Source: an uncultured Clostridia bacterium
Lineage (GTDB): Bacteria > Bacillota > Clostridia > UBA1381
DNA length: 20,018 nucleotides
NCBI GenBank assembly: GCA_910579415.1
Contig: CAJTUY010000028.1
Coordinates: 8,926-28,943 of the forward strand
Direction of reading: 5' to 3'
Shown here piece after piece: positions 15,173 through 20,018 of the stretch. The notes under the pieces are model-generated. The model saw nothing but the letters and a program-made list of their open reading frames with translations. It did not search any database and had not been told where the DNA came from. A program made the translations under genes and the position numbers. Each line of letters begins with the position of its first letter. Within the stretch, counting starts at the first letter, position 1.

Positions 15173-15181
15173 GAGGAAGCA

Positions 15182-17575
15182 ATGAAAAAAACAAACAAGG
15201 CATTCAAGGTACTGGAATTTGATAAAATCCTTGAACGGCTTTCAGCATATACGGACAGCGATGACGTAAAAAAGCGTATACTGTCACTTATGCCGTGTGA
15301 GGAGATAGAAAAAGCGCGTATGCTTCAGAAGGAAACGACTGAGGCAATGTCAACGCTTTTAAAGCTTGGCTCGCCGCCTGTCAGCTTATCTGCCGAAAAT
15401 GTTACAGGCGCAGTTAAACGTGCGGAAATGAACGGTGTACTTCATGCGGGTGAATTTCTTAATATATCGCGTCTTTTGTATATAGCAAGACGCATGAAGT
15501 CATATATAGGCGAAGCATCGGAAGAATGTACGGTTTTACATGAGATAGCGGAAAATATATTAACAGCAAAAAATCTGGAAGACAGAATAAATTCATGTAT
15601 AGTTTCCGAAAATGAAATCGCCGATGACGCATCGCCGGAGCTTAACACAATTCGCCGTAAAATACGAAATTTAAACGGCAAAATTAAGGACAGCCTTAAT
15701 TCTATGATACATTCTGCACATTATAAAAAATTTTTGCAGGACCCTATTGTAACAATGCGCTCGGACAGATATGTAATACCTGTAAAGAGTGAATACCGCG
15801 CGGAGGTTCAGGGCATAGTGCATGATACCTCGTCAAGCGGTGTGACTTTGTTCATTGAACCTATGAGCGTTGTTGCAAGCAATAATGAGATACGTGACCT
15901 TTTGAGCCGTGAGCAGCTTGAAATAGAGCGTATACTCGCAGAGTTAAGCGTGCTTGTATCAGAAAACGGTCATACAATTTTTGTTGATTATGAGAATGTT
16001 ACGAATCTGGATTTTATTTTCTGTAAGGGAAGATTGTCGCTTGATATGGACGCAAATGAGCCTAAACTTAATGATAGGGGTATAATACGCTATAAAAAAG
16101 CGCGTCACCCGCTTATTGACAAGGATAAGGTAGTTGCCAATGATATAAGGCTTGGCGGTGACTATGACACGCTTGTCGTTACAGGCCCCAATACAGGCGG
16201 TAAAACAGTCACGCTAAAAACCATTGGTCTGTTTTCGATGATGGCGGCTTCGGGACTTCATATTCCTGCAAAAGAGGAAAGTGAGGCTGCAATTTTTTAT
16301 AATGTTTTCGCCGATATAGGGGACGAACAGTCAATAGAGCAAAGCTTGTCAACATTTTCATCGCATATGGTGAATATAGTAAATATATTAAATAATATTG
16401 AGCCGAACTCACTCGCGCTTTTTGATGAACTCGGCGCGGGTACTGACCCGACGGAGGGCGCGGCGCTGGCTGTTTCAATATTGGAATTTCTGCGTATGCG
16501 CGGAGTTACAACGGTAGCCACAACACATTACAGTGAATTGAAGCTTTATGCGTTGTCAACGGATGGAGTGGAAAATGCATCCTGCGAATTTGATGTGGCG
16601 ACACTGCAGCCGACATATAGATTGCTTATCGGAGTGCCGGGAAAATCAAATGCATTTGCAATATCCAGAAGACTGGGACTTGATGAACGGGTTATAGACC
16701 GTGCAAACGAAATATTGTCTGATGAAGATATAAAATTTGAGGACGTTATAACCGACCTTGAATTAAACCGTACAAGAGCGCGTCAGGAGGCAGACGCGGC
16801 GCATCATATGAAGAATGAAATAAAGGATTTAAGATGTCAGCTTGAAAATGAGAGGATAAAACTTAAAGAAAGCAAGTCACGAATACTCGATGAGGCGAGA
16901 AGGGAAGCAAAAATACTTGTCATGGACGCAAAAGAGGAGGCAAATGCAATAATACGCGACCTTGAAAAAATGCGTCAGCAGGGAATTGCTGGAGGTAACT
17001 TTGATAAAAAGACCGCATCCATGCGTGATAAGCTAAGCAAAAAGGAAAATACCATAGATGCTGCTATGGCGCGCGCGGCTAAGCCTAAAAAGACATATGC
17101 AGAGCCGCCTAAAAACCTGAAAGCAGGTGCAGCTGTTAAAATAATTGATATGAATCAGGAAGCTACGGTTCTTAAAGAACCTGATAAAAATGGAAATGTA
17201 CGCGTACAGGCAGGTATCTTTAAAATGGATGTGCATATAACAAATTTGCGCAGGGTGGAGGAGGCAAGTTCAAAAGAACTTGCGAAAAAATATGCAAGAA
17301 GTACAAGAGCCTTTGAAAGTAAGGTAAAGAATGTATCCACAGAAGTTGATGTACGAGGTCAAAACCTTGAGGAAGCATGGGCAAATGCCGAAAAATTCCT
17401 TGATGACTGTTATCTTGCAGGGATTTCACCGGTGAGCATTATTCATGGTAAGGGTACAGGTATTCTGCGTAAGGGTATACAGGAGTATCTGCGTAAGCAC
17501 CGCTATGTAAAGTCGTACCGTAACGGAAAGTACGGAGAAGGCGAAGACGGCGTAACAATAGTGGAATTAAAGTAG
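15182..17575 (+). CDS. mutS2: MutS2 / RqcU ATPase with Smr nuclease domain
   Basis: A 797-aa MutS-family ATPase. In Bacillus it acts on collided ribosomes and splits them to feed ribosome quality control; an older view is suppression of recombination. The N-terminal clamp region is followed by the ATPase, with Walker A GPNTGGKT at 335-342 and Walker B LALFDELG (Asp415, Glu416), then ATTHYSELK. A charged coiled coil spans about 520-610 and a KOW-like region about 640-690. The Smr domain begins at VDVRG (722-726) and includes HGKGTG (755-760). There is no mismatch-recognition domain, which separates it from MutS1. All key motifs are intact. AGGAGG (15171-15176) overlaps the stop of DUF1961. Confidence 0.97.
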   Translation: MKKTNKAFKVLEFDKILERLSAYTDSDDVKKRILSLMPCEEIEKARMLQKETTEAMSTLLKLGSPPVSLSAENVTGAVKRAEMNGVLHAGEFLNISRLLYIARRMKSYIGEASEECTVLHEIAENILTAKNLEDRINSCIVSENEIADDASPELNTIRRKIRNLNGKIKDSLNSMIHSAHYKKFLQDPIVTMRSDRYVIPVKSEYRAEVQGIVHDTSSSGVTLFIEPMSVVASNNEIRDLLSREQLEIERILAELSVLVSENGHTIFVDYENVTNLDFIFCKGRLSLDMDANEPKLNDRGIIRYKKARHPLIDKDKVVANDIRLGGDYDTLVVTGPNTGGKTVTLKTIGLFSMMAASGLHIPAKEESEAAIFYNVFADIGDEQSIEQSLSTFSSHMVNIVNILNNIEPNSLALFDELGAGTDPTEGAALAVSILEFLRMRGVTTVATTHYSELKLYALSTDGVENASCEFDVATLQPTYRLLIGVPGKSNAFAISRRLGLDERVIDRANEILSDEDIKFEDVITDLELNRTRARQEADAAHHMKNEIKDLRCQLENERIKLKESKSRILDEARREAKILVMDAKEEANAIIRDLEKMRQQGIAGGNFDKKTASMRDKLSKKENTIDAAMARAAKPKKTYAEPPKNLKAGAAVKIIDMNQEATVLKEPDKNGNVRVQAGIFKMDVHITNLRRVEEASSKELAKKYARSTRAFESKVKNVSTEVDVRGQNLEEAWANAEKFLDDCYLAGISPVSIIHGKGTGILRKGIQEYLRKHRYVKSYRNGKYGEGEDGVTIVELK

Positions 17576-17588
17576 GGGACAGGCTATA

Positions 17589-18083
17589 ATGGCAAAAGAT
17601 AAGAAGACAGTAACAAATGCAATGCGGCTTTTAAATGCTGCTAAAATAGAATATGAAGCCATAGAATACAGTGTGGACGTGGTTGGAGAAAATTTCGGGG
17701 AAACGGTTGCAAGGGTTACGGGAATACCTTGCGAAAAATCGTTCAAAACACTCGTTGCAAGAGGTGACAAAACAGGGATTATGGTATGCTGTGTACCTGT
17801 GACAGCAGAAGTAGATTTAAAAAAGCTTGCTAAGGTATCGGGCAATAAAAAGGCGGAAATGTCACATGTAAGTGAGCTTTTACCGCTTACCGGCTATGTG
17901 CGTGGCGGCGTATCGCCGATAGGTATGAAAAAGAAATACCCGACATATGTAAATGAAACTGCATACGCTTTTGATAAAATAGCCGTAAGCGCAGGAATAT
18001 GCGGAGCTACACTCATACTTTCGCCTCAGGGCTTACAGAAAATTACGGATTGCAAATTTTGCGATATTGCAAAGGAGGAGTAA
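17589..18083 (+). CDS. ybaK: Cys-tRNA(Pro) deacylase, YbaK/EbsC family
   Basis: A 164-aa trans-editing enzyme that hydrolyses cysteine mis-attached to tRNA(Pro) by prolyl-tRNA synthetase. The family pattern is clear: TGIPCEKSFKTLVARGD with the likely catalytic Lys53, then VCCVPVTAEVDLKKLAK, GYVRGGVSPIGMKKKYPTYV and a C-terminal LILSPQGL. The length is typical. It lies 13 nt after mutS2 with a modest ribosome site (AGGGG at 17574-17578) and two bases before the next gene, so it is in the middle of an operon. Together with mutS2 it gives this unit a translation-fidelity theme. Confidence 0.95.
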   Translation: MAKDKKTVTNAMRLLNAAKIEYEAIEYSVDVVGENFGETVARVTGIPCEKSFKTLVARGDKTGIMVCCVPVTAEVDLKKLAKVSGNKKAEMSHVSELLPLTGYVRGGVSPIGMKKKYPTYVNETAYAFDKIAVSAGICGATLILSPQGLQKITDCKFCDIAKEE

Positions 18084-18085
18084 AA

Positions 18086-19345
18086 ATGGCAGTTTTCAGA
18101 CCTGCGGATATACTTATACCGCAAAATTTAGATTTTACAAAATGGAGCGTGGTTGCATGCGACCAGTATACATCGGAACCCGAGTATTGGCAGGAAGTAA
18201 AAGAAACGGTAGGCGACAGTCCTTCAACGCTGAATATAATATTCCCTGAGGTGTATCTTGAGAACAGTGACAGCGGAGAACGTATAAAGAATATAAACCG
18301 TACAATGGAACATTATCTTGAAAGCAATTTATTTTGTGAATATAAGAATTCGTTTATATATGTAAAGCGTACACAGCCCAACGGCAAAACGCGTCATGGA
18401 ATAGTAGGTACGATTGATTTGGAGGAGTATGATTTTACTAAAGGGTCGCAGTCTAAGGTACGCGCCACAGAGGGAACTATTATTGCGCGTATACCCCCAA
18501 GACAGCGTATAAGAATACATGCGCCGCTGGAAGCTCCGCATATTCTTATATTGATAGATGACAGAGAAAAATCTGTTGTAGAACCGCTTGATGATAGAAT
18601 TAGCGATTTTCAGAAGGTGTATGATTTTGACCTCATGAAAAATTCGGGACATATTACAGGTTATGCGGTAAATGAAGCGGCAAAGAATAATATTATTTCG
18701 GCAATTGAGAAGTTGGGTGACAGAACGGGATTTGAAAATAAGTACGGAGTAAAGAATAAGGGTGTGCTTATGTTTGCGGCAGGTGACGGAAACCATTCGC
18801 TGGCAACTGCAAAAACCTGCTGGGAGGAAATTAAAAAAGGACTTTCCGATGAGGAAGCGGAAAATCATCCTGCGAGATATGCGCTTGTCGAGCTTATGAA
18901 TATACATGACAGCGCGCTTGAATTTGAGCCGATACAGCGTGTGATTTTTGATACCGACCCGCAAAAACTGCTTGACGCGCTTGTAAAGCATTATAACGCT
19001 TCATATGAAGATAACGGCGGACAAAGGATTGATTACACGTATCAGAGAAATGAAGGAAGTATTTATATTACTGAAACAAATTCCAATCTGCCTGTCGGAA
19101 CATTGCAGGCTTTCCTTGACGATTATCTTAAAATAAACGGCGGAAGAATTGATTATATACATGGTAATGATGTTGTAAGAACACTTGCGAAAAAAGAAAA
19201 TACAATAGGCTTCATGGTTGATGCAATGGAGAAAAACGACTTGTTTACGACTGTTATAAAAGACGGCTCTCTGCCGAGAAAGACATTTTCTATGGGTGAA
19301 GCTGCTGATAAACGGTTTTATCTGGAATGTAAAAAAATAAGATAA
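18086..19345 (+). CDS. DUF1015 family protein
   Basis: A 419-aa protein of the DUF1015 family, whose function is unknown. Visible landmarks are FRPADILIPQNLDFTKWSVV at the N-terminus, a central RIRIHAPLEAPHILILIDD, and the conserved FAAGDGNHSLATAKTCWEE near residues 230-248. The C-terminal half has LVELMNIHDSALEFEPIQRV and IDYIHG. In Clostridia and Bacteroidetes this gene often lies beside serine-biosynthesis genes; here it follows ybaK. A longer frame starts at 17999 but would overlap ybaK by 85 nt. ATG 18086 has AAAGGAGGAG just upstream and gives the family N-terminus. Confidence 0.88.
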   Translation: MAVFRPADILIPQNLDFTKWSVVACDQYTSEPEYWQEVKETVGDSPSTLNIIFPEVYLENSDSGERIKNINRTMEHYLESNLFCEYKNSFIYVKRTQPNGKTRHGIVGTIDLEEYDFTKGSQSKVRATEGTIIARIPPRQRIRIHAPLEAPHILILIDDREKSVVEPLDDRISDFQKVYDFDLMKNSGHITGYAVNEAAKNNIISAIEKLGDRTGFENKYGVKNKGVLMFAAGDGNHSLATAKTCWEEIKKGLSDEEAENHPARYALVELMNIHDSALEFEPIQRVIFDTDPQKLLDALVKHYNASYEDNGGQRIDYTYQRNEGSIYITETNSNLPVGTLQAFLDDYLKINGGRIDYIHGNDVVRTLAKKENTIGFMVDAMEKNDLFTTVIKDGSLPRKTFSMGEAADKRFYLECKKIR

Positions 19346-19351
19346 AATGTT

Positions 19352-19380
19352 TTGACAAGCCGAAGCGGCAATGATATACT
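19352..19380 (+). promoter_or_regulatory. Consensus promoter of the O-acetylhomoserine sulfhydrylase gene
   Basis: TTGACA (19352-19357), a 17-bp spacer and TATACT (19375-19380), with TG at 19372-19373 for an extended -10. GCCG-AAG-CGGC forms a small palindrome (19359-19369) inside the spacer. The leader is about 25 nt, too short for a SAM riboswitch. Confidence 0.82.
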
Positions 19381-19411
19381 ATATGTAAATTAACGATAGG
19401 AGATGTTATAT

Positions 19412-20018
19412 ATGGAAAAAGAAACAAAATGTATTCAGGCGGGATATACCCCTAAAAACGGCGAACCGCGTATGATACCGATAATTCAGAGTACAACCTT
19501 TAAATACGATACAAGTGAGGATATGGGTAAGCTTTTTGACCTTGAAGCGAGCGGATATTTCTACACGCGTCTGCAAAACCCCACTAATGATTATGTAGCG
19601 GCTAAAATCTGTGCATTGGAGGGAGGAAGCGCAGCGATGCTTACTTCTTCGGGTCAGGCAGCGTCATTTTTCTCCGTATTTAATATATGCGGCGCAGGTG
19701 ACCATGTAGTAGCTTCTACCGCAATTTATGGGGGAACATATAATCTGTTTAATGTTACAATGCGCAGAATGGGAATTGACTTTACCTTTGTTGACCCCGA
19801 TTGCAGCGATGAGGAGCTTGAAGCTGCGTTTAAACCGAATACTAAGGCTGTATTTGGAGAAACCATAGCAAATCCTGCTCTTATCGTTTTGGATATAGAA
19901 CGTTTTGCAAATGCGGCTCATGCGCATGGAGTGCCGCTTATTATAGACAATACTTTTGCCACACCGATTAACTGCCGTCCGATTGAATGGGGAGCTGATA
20001 TTGTAACTCATTCGACAA
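19412..20018 (+). CDS. metY: O-acetylhomoserine aminocarboxypropyltransferase, 5' part
   Basis: The first 202 codons of a PLP enzyme of the Cys/Met metabolism family, cut by the window end. Such enzymes join O-acetylhomoserine with sulfide to make homocysteine for methionine. Landmarks are KCIQAGYTP, GEPRMIPIIQSTTFKY, YFYTRLQNPTNDYVAAKI, LTSSGQAASFF, the VVASTAIYGGTYNLF block and IIDNTFATPINCRP. The final residues DIVTHST lie just before the expected PLP-binding lysine, which is outside the window. The family split between MetY, gamma-lyase and gamma-synthase is not fully settled from this part, but the N-terminal wording fits MetY best. TAGGAG (19397-19402) precedes the ATG. The gene appears intact as far as seen. 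Confidence 0.88.
   Translation, partial: MEKETKCIQAGYTPKNGEPRMIPIIQSTTFKYDTSEDMGKLFDLEASGYFYTRLQNPTNDYVAAKICALEGGSAAMLTSSGQAASFFSVFNICGAGDHVVASTAIYGGTYNLFNVTMRRMGIDFTFVDPDCSDEELEAAFKPNTKAVFGETIANPALIVLDIERFANAAHAHGVPLIIDNTFATPINCRPIEWGADIVTHST

Noticed and set aside
17999..18085. Longer start for the DUF1015 protein
   Set aside because: It would overlap ybaK by 85 nt and add 29 residues foreign to the family; ATG 18086 has a strong ribosome site.
18329..18991. 220-aa open frame on the - strand inside the DUF1015 gene
   Set aside because: Composition (Arg/Ile/Tyr-rich) is what the reverse of this gene would give, and the opposite strand has clear family motifs.
1..20018. Mobile element, CRISPR array, tRNA/rRNA or defence system
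   Set aside because: I saw no spaced direct repeats, terminal inverted repeats with a transposase, tRNA-like cloverleaf or defence-type protein anywhere in the window.

Overview
The window looks like the chromosome of an endospore-forming, anaerobic member of the Clostridia (Bacillota). Supporting points are gerW and spoVT, an oxygen-sensitive type of radical SAM gene, scpA/scpB and mutS2, strong AGGAGG ribosome binding sites and moderately AT-rich DNA with heavy ATA and AAA use. A secreted rhamnogalacturonan lyase (PL11), a YesU-like DUF1961 protein and a uronate/gluconate-type dehydrogenase point to a pectin-using gut or rumen bacterium. The style recalls pectinolytic Oscillospirales/Monoglobales, but the species is inference. 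Genes are tightly packed, and the longest stretch without a gene is 204 bp (10120-10323).

Region 1 (1-5602, + strand) is one compact transcription unit: site-2 protease, scpA, scpB, DUF2953, gerW, a B12-binding radical SAM protein (TIGR03960 type) and its DUF2344 partner. A consensus promoter lies at its head, and three gene junctions overlap by 8, 20 and 8 nt. Region 2 (5620-7002, + strand) is a two-gene unit with its own promoter. It encodes a VOC-fold protein and an SDR closely resembling gluconate 5-dehydrogenase / unsaturated-uronate dehydrogenase, and it ends at a bidirectional terminator. Region 3 (7012-11866) holds a 1035-aa secreted PL11 rhamnogalacturonan lyase on the - strand. It diverges from a membrane-anchored alpha/alpha-toroid (prenyltransferase-repeat) surface protein on the + strand, and a dyad lies between their promoters.

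Region 4 (11877-14428, - strand) contains glmS and then spoVT, separated by a glmS terminator and a near-perfect forespore sigma-G promoter. Region 5 (14447-19345, + strand) is an apparent operon of DUF1961 (yesU-like), mutS2, ybaK and DUF1015. Region 6 (19352-end) is an O-acetylhomoserine sulfhydrylase gene with its own promoter, cut by the window edge before its PLP lysine.

The chromosome-segregation, spore, cell-wall precursor and ribosome-rescue genes are housekeeping. The accessory theme is pectin: the PL11 lyase would cut rhamnogalacturonan I outside the cell, and the SDR and perhaps the VOC protein could process the resulting keto-uronates inside. The DUF1961 protein belongs to a family found in the Bacillus yes cluster for the same polymer. 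I see no mobile element, CRISPR array, RNA gene or defence system, and no clearly new multi-gene system. The most unusual items are the toroid surface protein with its very basic tail, its head-to-head pairing with the lyase, and the DUF1961 gene at the head of a translation-quality operon.
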